Of a DNA stretch of 64,000 bases, positions 16,163 through 25,396 are shown piece after piece. This DNA comes from CALHVX01 sp039198065. Lineage in GTDB: Bacteria; Pseudomonadota; Gammaproteobacteria; Pseudomonadales; Azotimanducaceae. The notes beneath the pieces are model-generated. The model searched no databases. It was not told where the DNA came from and worked only from the letters and a program-made list of their open reading frames with translations. A program made the translations under genes and the position numbers. The DNA lies in NCBI GenBank assembly GCA_039198065.1, contig JBCCTU010000005.1:186001-250000 (forward strand). The letters run 5' to 3'. Position 1 is the first letter of the stretch; the number at the start of each line of letters is the position of its first letter.

Positions 16163-18276
16163 GGCGCGGCAGATGTCTCAGGGTCGGCTATGGCGAAGCG
16201 TTCGCGGACGTCCGCTCCCAAGGCAATCTTCAATGGATCCAGCCACGCGTCATAGTGCGTCCAGGTGTCTATGGACGTGCGAAACAGCGGCTGACGCACC
16301 TGTTCCGAGCTGGGCGTTCGGACCTGGCGTTCCGTCCGGTGAAACTCGAGGCATTGAGCTTCAAAGGGCACGTCGCAGAACGCCAGCATGCGGCGGACCT
16401 CGCCTTCGAGATCGTCAAGCACGTCTTCGTGCTGAACACGCAGTACGAACCCGGGCAACACCTGGTCCCAGTGATCCATCAGTGCGACGTATTCGCGGTA
16501 GTACGTGCCGATTTCCGTGAGGCCGTAGCTGAATTCCTGGCCCTGGCCAAAGAGCTGCTTGAAGCCGCTGAAGCAGCAGGCCATGGGGTGGCGTCGCGCG
16601 TCGATGATCTTGGCGTTCGGCAGCATCAAGCGGATCAGCCCCACATGGAAGAAATTGTTCGGATTCTTATCGATGAACAGCGTACCGCTTCCACGATAGA
16701 TGCGGGTCTGCTCGATGAACTGTTCACCAAAACGGCGCAGTAGATCCGGCGAAAGACTGTCGAGCAGCTCTGGGTACGTCTGCGGATTGGCCTGGCGCCG
16801 CCCGCCGCGCCGGAGCCGCTGCACCAGGCTGATGATGTGTGGCAGCTCCATGGTGCCGTCGATCGCGCTGTGCGACGCGAGAATCTGTTCAAGCAGCGTG
16901 GACCCGGCGCGCGGCAGGCCAACAATGAAAATCGGTGCCGGATCCGGGTGGCCAATCTCGCCCTCGCGCAGCAGTGCCGCGAACCGCTCACGGGTGAAGT
17001 AGTGCTGCTGTGTCTCGCGCCGCTGCACCAGGTATTCGGCGCGGTGGGACACCGACGCCTGTTTCAGTCGGTTACCGCGCTCGTAGTAGACAAAGCTGTC
17101 TTCGAACGCGCCGCGGTCCTCGAACGCTTTGCCGAGGGCGAAGCACAGGTGTACGCGATCGTCTGTTGCCGTAGCCGGGTCGGCTTCGGCCGTTCGCATA
17201 GCCGTGATCTCATCATCGCTGAACCGATAGGCCTTGGTGTTGGCCAACGACCAGTAGGCGTCGCCGTAGCACGGTGAACGCTCATAGGCCTGTTGATAGG
17301 AACGCTGCGCTGCTTGGGCATCGCCCAACGTTTTTTCGGCGTGCCCACGCATCACCAGCAGTTGCGGCTGTTCGGGGCTTCGCTCGAGTACTCGATTGTA
17401 GGTGTCGATGGCTTCGGCGCTGCGCCCGACGCCCGCCAGGGCGTTGGCGTGGAGCGCAAGGTAGGGCAGGTGGTCGGGTGAGCGCTCCACGAGGGCGTCG
17501 GTGAGGCTAAGCGCAGCCTCGAACTTCTGCATTCGAAGCTTCAGGTTGGCAAGCTCGTAGCACGCGGCGGTTGTGATTTCATCGTCCTGGGTCGTTTGCT
17601 GCGGTTGTGGTGGCAGCGCCAACAGGGTCTCGAGCAGAAACTCTGCATCAACGAGCACGCCCCCTTCCGCCAGGATGCGCGCCAGCAGCCGCATCCCGTC
17701 CGGATGGGTTTTATGCTGCGCGAGGAAGCGCCGGCACAGGTCGTCGGCTTCCTCCAGACGCCCCTCATGCAAAAACGATCGTGCCTGCAACAGCGGTGCC
17801 GGCAATCGCTCCAGTTCGCGGATTTCGGCTGTGGCGACAGCCCGGCGCTGCGCGTCGGCTGCCCCTTGAAGTAGGGGCAGCAGAGCGTTCCAACTTGCCA
17901 GTAGGGAAGGGTTATGTCGCAGGGCCTGCTCGTAGGCGCCGCGCGCGTCGCGCAGCCGCTTGAGCTCTCGCAAGATGTGCCCCTGCTCCTGGTACCCGCG
18001 CGCGTTGTTTGGACTCAGAACCAGATGGGCGTTGATGGCCGCAAGCGCATCGGCAGCACGGCCGCCGTAGCGCAGGGCTACCGCGCGCAGATAGTGCAGG
18101 GGGGCTTGCTCGTCCGCCGTGCGGGCGAGTTTCAGCGCTGCATCGGTCGCTGCCAGCGCATCGTCGAAGCGGGCGGCTTCAAGCAGCGTCTGAATCGAGC
18201 GCCGCGCCACCGAATCGGCGGCGGACGAAGACGGAGCCGAGTCGCTTGCCGTAGCCGTAGACCCGTCCGCGGCCAT
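16159..18276 (-). CDS. TPR repeat protein fused to sulfotransferase domain
   Basis: 705 residues. Residues about 25-430 are helical tetratricopeptide-type repeats (for example AIDTYNRVLERSPEQPQLLV). The C-terminal part is a PAPS-dependent sulfotransferase. The 5'-phosphosulfate loop is GLPRAGSTLLEQIL, beginning at residue 453, and the 3'-phosphate-binding segment is DARRHPMACCFSGFKQLF. It has no signal peptide, so it is cytoplasmic. Such TPR-sulfotransferases resemble tyrosylprotein or carbohydrate sulfotransferases; the acceptor is unknown. Its ATG overlaps the stop of the upstream TonB-dependent receptor by one base (TAATG), and its stop overlaps the BCCT start, so the three genes form one tight operon. 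Confidence 0.88.
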   Translation of the reverse strand: MAADGSTATASDSAPSSSAADSVARRSIQTLLEAARFDDALAATDAALKLARTADEQAPLHYLRAVALRYGGRAADALAAINAHLVLSPNNARGYQEQGHILRELKRLRDARGAYEQALRHNPSLLASWNALLPLLQGAADAQRRAVATAEIRELERLPAPLLQARSFLHEGRLEEADDLCRRFLAQHKTHPDGMRLLARILAEGGVLVDAEFLLETLLALPPQPQQTTQDDEITTAACYELANLKLRMQKFEAALSLTDALVERSPDHLPYLALHANALAGVGRSAEAIDTYNRVLERSPEQPQLLVMRGHAEKTLGDAQAAQRSYQQAYERSPCYGDAYWSLANTKAYRFSDDEITAMRTAEADPATATDDRVHLCFALGKAFEDRGAFEDSFVYYERGNRLKQASVSHRAEYLVQRRETQQHYFTRERFAALLREGEIGHPDPAPIFIVGLPRAGSTLLEQILASHSAIDGTMELPHIISLVQRLRRGGRRQANPQTYPELLDSLSPDLLRRFGEQFIEQTRIYRGSGTLFIDKNPNNFFHVGLIRLMLPNAKIIDARRHPMACCFSGFKQLFGQGQEFSYGLTEIGTYYREYVALMDHWDQVLPGFVLRVQHEDVLDDLEGEVRRMLAFCDVPFEAQCLEFHRTERQVRTPSSEQVRQPLFRTSIDTWTHYDAWLDPLKIALGADVRERFAIADPETSAAP

Positions 18277-21191
18277 TACTGAAATTCGTAGCCGAAGCGC
18301 AGTCCAAAGGTTCGCGGGCGATTGGTGGTGACGCTCGGCGTGTAGTCACTGGCGTTGATGTTGAGCTGCGCGCGCTCGTCGAAGAGGTTGTCGATGTACA
18401 GTTCGGCGTTCCATCCGTCCCGCTCGACACCGACCGCCATGTTGACCAGCGTGTAGGCTTCCTGCTCGTAGCGCGCGGCTCGGAAACGCGTATCGCCGTT
18501 GGCGTCCACGCCGATAAAGCTGGCATCGGTGACCGAGCTCAGATCGCCGCCGGTGAGCGGTGTTCCGCAGAAGCCGCCTTCCTCCTGGATCTTGAGTCCA
18601 GAGCCGCGGCCGAACACCTGACGGGTCACGTCTTCGACGAAGTACGCATCGCAGGTCGTCTGAGCGCGGCTGTCACCGGTGTAGACGATGCCGCCGCGAA
18701 CGTACGCATTCGCCTGCAGCGCGTCCAGGGTGAAGTCGTAGCGGGCGCGAAGGTTGGCGCGGAATTCGGGCGTCCAGGGTAGGCGGCTGCCGACGGGGAC
18801 GACGATCTCCTCGAGCTGCGGGTTCACGCGCGTCAGCTTGTTGTCGACGAAGCTCGCCGCGCCGTTGATGGTCAGGTTCGCCGTGGGCACCCAGGTAAAG
18901 TCGAGGTCGAGGCCCTGAATTTCGGCATCCCCGGCATTCTCGATGAAGACCAGGAAGGCGATGTTCGCGGGGTCGAAGCGCGACACCTGGAGGTCGGTAA
19001 TCTCGGAGTCGTAGAAGGTGGCGTTGACCTGCAGCGTGTTGTCGAGGAACCGACCCTTGAGACCGAACTCCACGTTCTCCAGCTCGTCGGTGCGGGCGAT
19101 TGCCGGAACCAGATAGCCTTCGTAAACCCCGGACTGGTTGCCGCTTGGCTGACCCGCGTTGCGATTTGCCGTTTGCGGTCGGAAACCTTCGGAATAGGCG
19201 CTGAAGAGCATCACGTCGTCGGAGAGGTTCCAGTTCAACGTCGCCCGGTAGATGGTGTCGCTTTGGTTGATCACGCCGCTACGGTCGAGGCCGTCGAGGA
19301 AGAAACTCCCGTCGGCAGCACCGGCCGCGATGAGGTCGGCCTGGCCTTCGCTGTAGAAGTCCAGCAGATCGTCGCGGTTGCCGCTCGACTCGAAGGCGCC
19401 AAGGGCTTCGAGGCGCTGCGATACGCGATTGTCGAAGCTCTGGCCGTCGCAGGGTTCGGTGGCACCTTTGCAGCCAAAGGACGATCCCGTCGAGCCGGTA
19501 AACTCGAAGTCGATATCGTAGTGGCGCGCGCCGATACCCAGCGAGACAGTATCGGTGAGGTCAAAGGTCACCTCGCCAAAGAACGCGATCTGATCTTCCT
19601 CGCGGGTGAAGTTATTCACAAAGATCGTCGTTGGGCCGCGACCGAAGGGGTTATCGACCCCTTCTACGGTGCTGACGATGTTGTCGGCGGTGGGAACCGC
19701 GTTGGGCGGGTTGGTCACCGTACCTGGAGCCGTTGAAACGTTGAACCCGGCATCGACCGCGCCGAGGTACTGAAACTCACCGTCAGAGATCGTTTCCTGG
19801 GAGTCGATGAAGACGCCACCGGCGAGCTGGATACGATTCGTGGGTGCCCAGTCAACGCGGAACTCGTGGGTGAAGCGCTCATTGGTCGTTTCGCCCAGAT
19901 ACTGCTTGGTCGGATCAAAGCACTCGCTGTAGTTCGAGTATCCGCCGGTGCAGATGTAGTACGCCTGATAGCCGCCACCGTTGGTGTAGCCCGTATAGTC
20001 CTGGCTGAAAAACACGTCCCGGTCGAGATAGCCGCCGGTGTAGACCACGTCGAGCTCGCCGATCCGGCCTTCCAGGGTCCAGTTGGTGAGCCCGAACTCA
20101 TCCTGATTACGGCTTGGCGTAAAGCGGTTGACGGACTCCTCACCGCTGAGCACCGGGTCGTACTCGAACACGCCTTCGGTCTTCAGGGTCTGCTGCGTGT
20201 GCTGTACCAGCAGATCCCAGTTGTCGTTAATCGCTAGAAGGGCGCCGATACGGGCCCCGCTATACACGGCTTCGTTGAAATCCGACTCGACGAGTCCGCT
20301 GTTGTCGGCCGCGGCCATGGTTGCCCGGACTCCGCCGCAGTTGCCGCCGATGGGATCATCGACCGCCGGGTTGCCGGTGCAGATGTGCGCAGCGGAGGAA
20401 ATCTGGTTGCGGTTCATGACTTCAATGTCGCCGCTGTAACTGCCTTGAACGTTATCGATCCAACCGCCGGCCCGGTCGTTAAAGGCGGCGACGCGCAGCG
20501 CGAAGTTATCGGTCAAGGGCAAATTGAGGAACGCTTCAACGGCGTTGCTCGGCTCGCCCCCCTCGGTGAACTCAAGCCGCGATTCGAAGCCGGCTTCAAC
20601 CTCGTTGAGCCGCGGCTTGTTGGTAATCAGGCGAACGGTTCCGGTCTGGGAGCTGGCGCCGAACAGCGTGCCCTGGGGCCCGGGCAACACCTCGATGCGC
20701 TCCAGGTCCGTGGCGTAGATGTCGAGGTTTCGACCGCCAAAGGATACCGGCTGCTCATCTTGGTAGAGCGCGACGGCGGGTGCTGAGCCCTGCACGGAAG
20801 AGACCGTGATGGAGGATTGTTCCGTGGCCGCGCCCCGGATGTAGAGCTCCGCCTGGCCTGGGCCGCGCCCGGAGTAGACGACGTTCGGCAGGTACTGCAC
20901 GTAGTCGCCGAAGTTGTCGATGCCAAGCTCGTCAATGTCGTCGCCATTCATTGCCTGGATCGAGACCGGAATATCCTGCATGGACTCCGAGCGCTTGGTC
21001 GCGGTAACGACGATCTCTTCGATCGTGCCGCCGGCGCTGAGGGCGGCTGGAGCAGCCATCGCCGCGATTGCGGCGGCGACGCCGCGGCTCAACTGTGAGC
21101 GTCGAAGACGCGGGGCCGAGGTGTTTTCGGTATTGCTGGTGACTCGCGGAGCGATCGGTGCTGACCGGCGTCCTTTCGTTCTATAGCCCAC
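18276..21191 (-). CDS. TonB-dependent outer-membrane receptor
   Basis: 971 residues. A long basic N-terminus and signal peptide (AAAIAAMAAPAALSAGG) precede the TonB-box-like EEIVVTATKRSESMQDIP, a plug with ATDLERIEVLPGPQGTLFGAS, and a barrel ending GLRFGYEFQ. It is of the large type common in nutrient scavengers (EIVVTA family), not of the siderophore type. The start is a GTG with a GGGGAGAG ribosome-binding site. Several barrel loops carry Cys pairs. It is the first gene of the receptor/TPR-sulfotransferase/BCCT operon and is divergent from a MarR gene that may control it. The substrate is unknown. Confidence 0.93.
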   Translation of the reverse strand: MGYRTKGRRSAPIAPRVTSNTENTSAPRLRRSQLSRGVAAAIAAMAAPAALSAGGTIEEIVVTATKRSESMQDIPVSIQAMNGDDIDELGIDNFGDYVQYLPNVVYSGRGPGQAELYIRGAATEQSSITVSSVQGSAPAVALYQDEQPVSFGGRNLDIYATDLERIEVLPGPQGTLFGASSQTGTVRLITNKPRLNEVEAGFESRLEFTEGGEPSNAVEAFLNLPLTDNFALRVAAFNDRAGGWIDNVQGSYSGDIEVMNRNQISSAAHICTGNPAVDDPIGGNCGGVRATMAAADNSGLVESDFNEAVYSGARIGALLAINDNWDLLVQHTQQTLKTEGVFEYDPVLSGEESVNRFTPSRNQDEFGLTNWTLEGRIGELDVVYTGGYLDRDVFFSQDYTGYTNGGGYQAYYICTGGYSNYSECFDPTKQYLGETTNERFTHEFRVDWAPTNRIQLAGGVFIDSQETISDGEFQYLGAVDAGFNVSTAPGTVTNPPNAVPTADNIVSTVEGVDNPFGRGPTTIFVNNFTREEDQIAFFGEVTFDLTDTVSLGIGARHYDIDFEFTGSTGSSFGCKGATEPCDGQSFDNRVSQRLEALGAFESSGNRDDLLDFYSEGQADLIAAGAADGSFFLDGLDRSGVINQSDTIYRATLNWNLSDDVMLFSAYSEGFRPQTANRNAGQPSGNQSGVYEGYLVPAIARTDELENVEFGLKGRFLDNTLQVNATFYDSEITDLQVSRFDPANIAFLVFIENAGDAEIQGLDLDFTWVPTANLTINGAASFVDNKLTRVNPQLEEIVVPVGSRLPWTPEFRANLRARYDFTLDALQANAYVRGGIVYTGDSRAQTTCDAYFVEDVTRQVFGRGSGLKIQEEGGFCGTPLTGGDLSSVTDASFIGVDANGDTRFRAARYEQEAYTLVNMAVGVERDGWNAELYIDNLFDERAQLNINASDYTPSVTTNRPRTFGLRFGYEFQ

Positions 21192-21218
21192 GATCTCTCC
21201 CCTGAAATTCTATTTAGT

Positions 21219-21231
21219 ACGAACGATTCGT
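21219..21231. promoter_or_regulatory. possible MarR-type operator (ACGAA-CGA-TTCGT)
   Basis: A short inverted repeat with arms ACGAA and TTCGT lies 28 bases before the receptor start. A second CGAACGA-like element on the other strand lies near 21369-21376. In a divergent MarR/target intergenic region this is a plausible operator, but the arms are short. Confidence 0.3.
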
Positions 21232-21472
21232 CCGCCTTTTACGCCCAAGATCGATTAGTGGTGTAAGTATTGTCTTCGACGCGATGCGGGAGTCTACAGG
21301 CTTCCTATGGCTTTTTCTCAGGCCTGCAACGAACCGAGGTTGTATTAGGCCAGAGCTGTACTTTTTTCATTCGTTCGATTACTAAGCTTTGTTGACTCAA
21401 TATCACGCTCGAAATTTGTAGAACCCTTAGCGAGCTGCTCCTAGACTCGCCGCGTCGGCAGGAGACGTCGAA

Positions 21473-21982
21473 GTGGATCAATCCCAGCTCAGTCAGGACG
21501 AACGGGTTCTCGTCGCCCTCCGGCAGATCATTCGGGCGACGGCCCTATCGTCGCGGCAGCTGAATAAAAAGGTCGGCCTGACGTCGCCGCAGCTGCTGGT
21601 GCTGCAGGCGATTCAGGAACTTGGTGCCGTGGCGCTCTCGCGACTTGCCGGTTCCGTCAGCCTGAGTCAGGCAACGGTCACGACCATCATTGATCGGCTC
21701 GAGGCGCGCGGATTGGTCGAACGACGCCGCAGCACCGTCGACAAGCGGGTCGTCCATGCGGCCCTCACTGCCAGCGGCTGCGCGATGCTCGATGCCGCAC
21801 CGAGGCCGTTGCAGGACGTGTTCAGCGCCCGCTTTGCGGACCTCGAGGAGTGGGAGCAGGCGATGATCGTTGCCGCGTTCCAGCGCGTGGCGTCGATGAT
21901 GAATGCCGAGAACATCGACGCGTCGCCCGTGCTGCACGTGGGCGGTGCAGTAGCGGAAGAGGCGCCGCCTACATCTGTTTGA
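21473..21982 (+). CDS. MarR family transcriptional regulator
   Basis: 169 residues with the MarR winged-helix layout: an N-terminal helix, then LTSPQLLVLQAIQEL, SLSQATVTTIIDRLEARGLVERRRS (recognition helix and wing) and VDKRVVHAALTASG. It starts at a GTG. It is divergent from the TonB-dependent receptor at 18276-21191 across 281 bases, which suggests it controls that operon and itself. Its 3' end overlaps the convergent LytTR regulator gene by 14 bases. The ligand is unknown. Confidence 0.88.
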   Translation: MDQSQLSQDERVLVALRQIIRATALSSRQLNKKVGLTSPQLLVLQAIQELGAVALSRLAGSVSLSQATVTTIIDRLEARGLVERRRSTVDKRVVHAALTASGCAMLDAAPRPLQDVFSARFADLEEWEQAMIVAAFQRVASMMNAENIDASPVLHVGGAVAEEAPPTSV

Positions 21983-22754
21983 ATCGATCGCTGTAGCGGA
22001 GGCTTGAACGCAAGGTCTCGCGGCGGCCCTTGAGCGTAAGCACGTAGCGGCCCCGTAGGTCCCGTTCAGCACGGGCGATCGCATCGACCCGCACGATAAG
22101 GCTGCGATGAATCTGCCAGAACGCGTCCGGTTCGAGCTGCGCGGCAAGGTCTTTTAACGCCGTGCGCAGCAGATGTTCACCCGCTGCGGTCACCGCCGTG
22201 GTGTATTTCTGATCGGCGCGGAAGTACAGCACGTCGTTGACGTCGACCAGCTCGACGGCGTCGCCTTTGCCGACCCGCAGCCACCGAAGAGGCGCCTGTC
22301 GCGGTGCCTCGATGTGCTGCTGCAGTTGCGTAAGCAGGGTTGTGAGTTCGCCCCCGGGGACGCGCGTCGGCTGGGCTAAGCGGGGTGCCAGGCGCTCCAG
22401 GCAGTGCTGGAGTCGTTCCACCGCGACCGGTTTGAGCAGGTAGTCGACGGCGGCCGCGTCGAAGGCTTCGATTGCGTACTGGTCAAAGGCGGTGACGAAC
22501 ACCAGCAGCGGTGTCAGCCCCTCATTCAAGGCCGTGTGAGCCACCTCGATGCCTGTCATGCCGGGCATTTGGATATCCAGGAAGGCAACTTCGGGCTTCA
22601 GGCTCCGCATCTGCTCCAGTGCCTCGATACCCGAAGCCGCGGTGCCAATCAGCTCGAAGTCGCCGAGCTGCTCCACGGGCCAATGCTGGTGCAGCAGCCG
22701 CGCCAGGCGCTTTGACAGATTCGGTTCGTCGTCAGCGAGCAGTACCCGTGTCAT
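21969..22754 (-). CDS. LytR/AlgR-type response regulator (receiver plus LytTR DNA-binding domain)
   Basis: 261 residues. The receiver domain has acidic residues at 8-10, phosphoacceptor Asp60 in VAFLDIQMPGMTG and a conserved Lys in DYLLKPV. A linker leads to a LytTR DNA-binding domain from about residue 155 (VNDVLYFRADQKYTTAVT, FWQIHRSLIVRVDAI). It is the partner of the histidine kinase encoded 14 bases upstream on the same strand. The kinase-regulator pair follows the carotenoid oxygenase gene, which may be a target or signal source. Confidence 0.92.
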   Translation of the reverse strand: MTRVLLADDEPNLSKRLARLLHQHWPVEQLGDFELIGTAASGIEALEQMRSLKPEVAFLDIQMPGMTGIEVAHTALNEGLTPLLVFVTAFDQYAIEAFDAAAVDYLLKPVAVERLQHCLERLAPRLAQPTRVPGGELTTLLTQLQQHIEAPRQAPLRWLRVGKGDAVELVDVNDVLYFRADQKYTTAVTAAGEHLLRTALKDLAAQLEPDAFWQIHRSLIVRVDAIARAERDLRGRYVLTLKGRRETLRSSLRYSDRFKQM

Positions 22755-22768
22755 GCGCTGCCGTGCAT

Positions 22769-23842
22769 CTACTTCGGTGAGGGCGGGACGGTGGCCGGTA
22801 CCCGTAACCTCGCCCGGGTGCCTCCGGTCGGCCGTTCCGTGAGTGAGAGTTCCGCACGGCTGCCGTAGGCGGCGGCCAGGCGCTCCCGCAGATTGACCAA
22901 GGCCGTGCCGTTGCCCTTGGCCGGCGCAGCGGCGGCAGCGGTGAGCCCGCGTCCACTGTCGTCAATCTGTACCACGATTGCGTCGGCGTCGCGCTGGACC
23001 CTGACCTCGACCTTGCCGGGCTTGGCCTGGGGCTCGATGCCGTGGCGAATTGCGTTTTCCACCAAGGGTTGCAGCAGTAGAGGCAACATCGGCTCTGAGT
23101 CCGTGTCTCGCGCGGCGTCGATCCGGTAACTCAAGCGTGAGCCCATGCGGATGCTCTGTATCTCAAGGTACGCGCGGACCGTGCGCAGCTCTTCGGCCAG
23201 GGTGGATTCGGTACTGCGGGTTTGGGAGAGACTTTGGCGCAGCAGGATGGTCAGGGCTTGCAGCATCTGATCGGCCTTGTCGGGCTCGTCGTGAATCAGG
23301 CTCTGGATGTTGCCGAGGGTGTTGAAGAGAAAGTGGGGTTCGATCTGCGCCTGCAACAGGCGCAGCTCCGTCTCGGCGAGTCGGCGTTGCTGTTCAGCCT
23401 GGCGCCGTTCGAGCTGCTCCACCTCGAGCTGGGCGTACAGCAGACGCGCCCGGGTTCCGAAAATCAGGTATCCGGTGATTCCGAAAGTTGCTCCGAGGAC
23501 CAGCGTCCCCGGGGCATTTAACAAAATGACGAACGGTCGTCCGAAAACGAGCTGACTGCCGATGATCACGCCGAGCAGTAAGCCCAGGGCGGTCAGCACC
23601 AGCGCTCCCGGTCCTTCCCCGATACGCTGTGCCAACGGTATGCGAAACAGAACGAAGGCGGCGTTAACCGACAAACCGATGGAGAGTGAGATTGCAAAAG
23701 ATGACGGGAGATCGGACGCGCCGATCATCCACAGCATGATCGAAATGGCGATGCTGAAGATTGCCGTGTAGACGAAACTCAGGGCGATCTCGCGACTCGA
23801 CCGCGCCGGTGCCAGGCCCCGTTCGGGGGTGCCAACGGTCAC
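22769..23842 (-). CDS. LytS-type sensor histidine kinase
   Basis: 357 residues. There are four predicted membrane helices in residues 20-130, a coiled linker at about 135-160, then the HisKA-like motif QIEPHFLFNTLGN with phosphoacceptor His170, and a HATPase domain with PLVENAIRHGIEPQ and DDSGRGL. No separate extracellular sensor is visible, so the membrane helices probably sense the signal. The start is a GTG that overlaps the stop of the carotenoid oxygenase gene (GTGA). The paired regulator follows 14 bases downstream. Confidence 0.9.
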   Translation of the reverse strand: MTVGTPERGLAPARSSREIALSFVYTAIFSIAISIMLWMIGASDLPSSFAISLSIGLSVNAAFVLFRIPLAQRIGEGPGALVLTALGLLLGVIIGSQLVFGRPFVILLNAPGTLVLGATFGITGYLIFGTRARLLYAQLEVEQLERRQAEQQRRLAETELRLLQAQIEPHFLFNTLGNIQSLIHDEPDKADQMLQALTILLRQSLSQTRSTESTLAEELRTVRAYLEIQSIRMGSRLSYRIDAARDTDSEPMLPLLLQPLVENAIRHGIEPQAKPGKVEVRVQRDADAIVVQIDDSGRGLTAAAAAPAKGNGTALVNLRERLAAAYGSRAELSLTERPTGGTRARLRVPATVPPSPK

Positions 23843-25347
23843 GCGCGCGGCGACTCGCGATAGGTGCCGTGAAAGCCCAGCGGCATGGCGTAGGGGAGCA
23901 CCGCGCGGGCGCGGGGACCGGCGGCAAGCGCGTCGGCATCGAACAGGTGCAGCTCGGTGCGACGCTGTTCGAGGTTTAGGGCGGTACCCAGAAGAAAGCG
24001 CTGTTTGCTCGCGGTGGGCGTAACGACCGTGTGTTCTTCGACCATGTACTCGGGCCCGTAGACGTAGCGGTCAACCGTGTCGCTTCGTCGATCGATGCGC
24101 AGAACCTGATTTAAGCCGCCAGGGCTGGCCTGCCCCGGGGTGCCCGCCAGCATCCAGACATGGTCGTGATGCCGTGCGACCTGGCGCGGATCGATACGGG
24201 GGAACTCGCATTCGAGGTCGTCGAGCAGCAGGGACTCATCGGCACGACGAGCGTTGAGATCGACCCGGTACTCGGTCCACCGCACGGCCGGTGGGACGTG
24301 CCAATGGCCGGCCATCACGGATCGAAAGCTCTGAGTCAGAATCTCTGGGCTGGGGCTGCGTGCCGCGTCGAAACGCACGATGCCCCGCCCGTCGTCGTAG
24401 GCGTTGCCAAAGTGAAATACCCATTGCGCCGGCAGTTCGACAACCTGCTCGAGTTCGAGATCGGATTTGCGCACGATCACAACCCGCGTCGCGCGGTCCG
24501 GATACCACCGGTGCAGATCGAGGAAACTCGCCGTTTCCAGATCGGCGTCGGGGTTGCGGTGCAGCGGCGCGAGGAGAAAGACCAGGTACCGCTCGGTAAC
24601 CACGAAATCGTGCGGCATGCCGACGTTTTCGATGCGCAACGGCTTTAACCGTTTAACGCGTCCCGTTGAATCCAGGTGCCACAGCACGAGCAGCTCGCCG
24701 CCGCTGTAGCCAAAGTTCCATAGGGTGCCGTCGGCTTCGACCTTCGGGTGCGCCGAGAACGGCAGACCGGCGGCATCATCGGAAAACTCTGTTACGCCTC
24801 GGGTCTCGAGCGTGTCGGGATCCAACTCGTGTGGCGATCCGGCTTCCCAGAGCGCGAACAGCCGCTCGTGGTGGGCCAGGACACTGATGTTTGCGGGATT
24901 CAAGTCATCCGCTGAGGTCACACCGACGCCGTTCGGCGGTACGGTGCCGAAAGCCGGCAGGGCTGCCCGCCCCAGTGCCCGTTCTTGCCGTCGCTTGGCG
25001 GTCTGCACCAGAGCCGCCTGATGGCTGAGACGTCCTTCCCCCGCCGCGAAGCGCTGGACAAGGCCATCGCCATCGAACCAATGCCGGTAGCGGAAGTCGC
25101 CGATGTCGTGCAGCGCTGGCCCATTGCGGTAGAACGCCCCGTCGAGTGTGCGAGGCCAGTCGCCTTCGATCGCGACACGTGCTTGGTACCGCTCCTGGTC
25201 AACGCTCCGGTAGCCGAGAGCCCAATCGCCGCGCACGGCGTCGGCGCGCGCGGGTCGTTGCTGGCAGGCCGCGGCGAGCGTGGAACCGCCCGCGGTGCCG
25301 AGGGTGGCTGACAGGCGCCGCAGCGCCTGGCGTCGATTCAGCGGCAC
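23839..25347 (-). CDS. carotenoid oxygenase family protein (RPE65/CCO), probable lipoprotein
   Basis: 502 residues. It is a non-haem iron oxygenase of the carotenoid-cleavage family. The four iron-binding histidines can be placed at His200 (FSAHPKVEADG), His246 (GMPHDFVV), His312 (FHFGNAYDDG) and His493 (LGFHGTY). The N-terminus has RR at 5-6, a hydrophobic stretch and LAAAC with Cys28, suggesting an exported lipoprotein, possibly Tat-dependent. Export is unusual for this family, though stilbene or lignin cleavers are also members. The GTG start has an AGGAGG site. It sits between a DUF2141 gene and the overlapping histidine kinase gene. Confidence 0.88.
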   Translation of the reverse strand: MPLNRRQALRRLSATLGTAGGSTLAAACQQRPARADAVRGDWALGYRSVDQERYQARVAIEGDWPRTLDGAFYRNGPALHDIGDFRYRHWFDGDGLVQRFAAGEGRLSHQAALVQTAKRRQERALGRAALPAFGTVPPNGVGVTSADDLNPANISVLAHHERLFALWEAGSPHELDPDTLETRGVTEFSDDAAGLPFSAHPKVEADGTLWNFGYSGGELLVLWHLDSTGRVKRLKPLRIENVGMPHDFVVTERYLVFLLAPLHRNPDADLETASFLDLHRWYPDRATRVVIVRKSDLELEQVVELPAQWVFHFGNAYDDGRGIVRFDAARSPSPEILTQSFRSVMAGHWHVPPAVRWTEYRVDLNARRADESLLLDDLECEFPRIDPRQVARHHDHVWMLAGTPGQASPGGLNQVLRIDRRSDTVDRYVYGPEYMVEEHTVVTPTASKQRFLLGTALNLEQRRTELHLFDADALAAGPRARAVLPYAMPLGFHGTYRESPRA

Positions 25348-25396
25348 GGTGACCTCCTTGCCCTCGTTTGCGTGGCTGCGCGTCGTCGTCGCTGAG

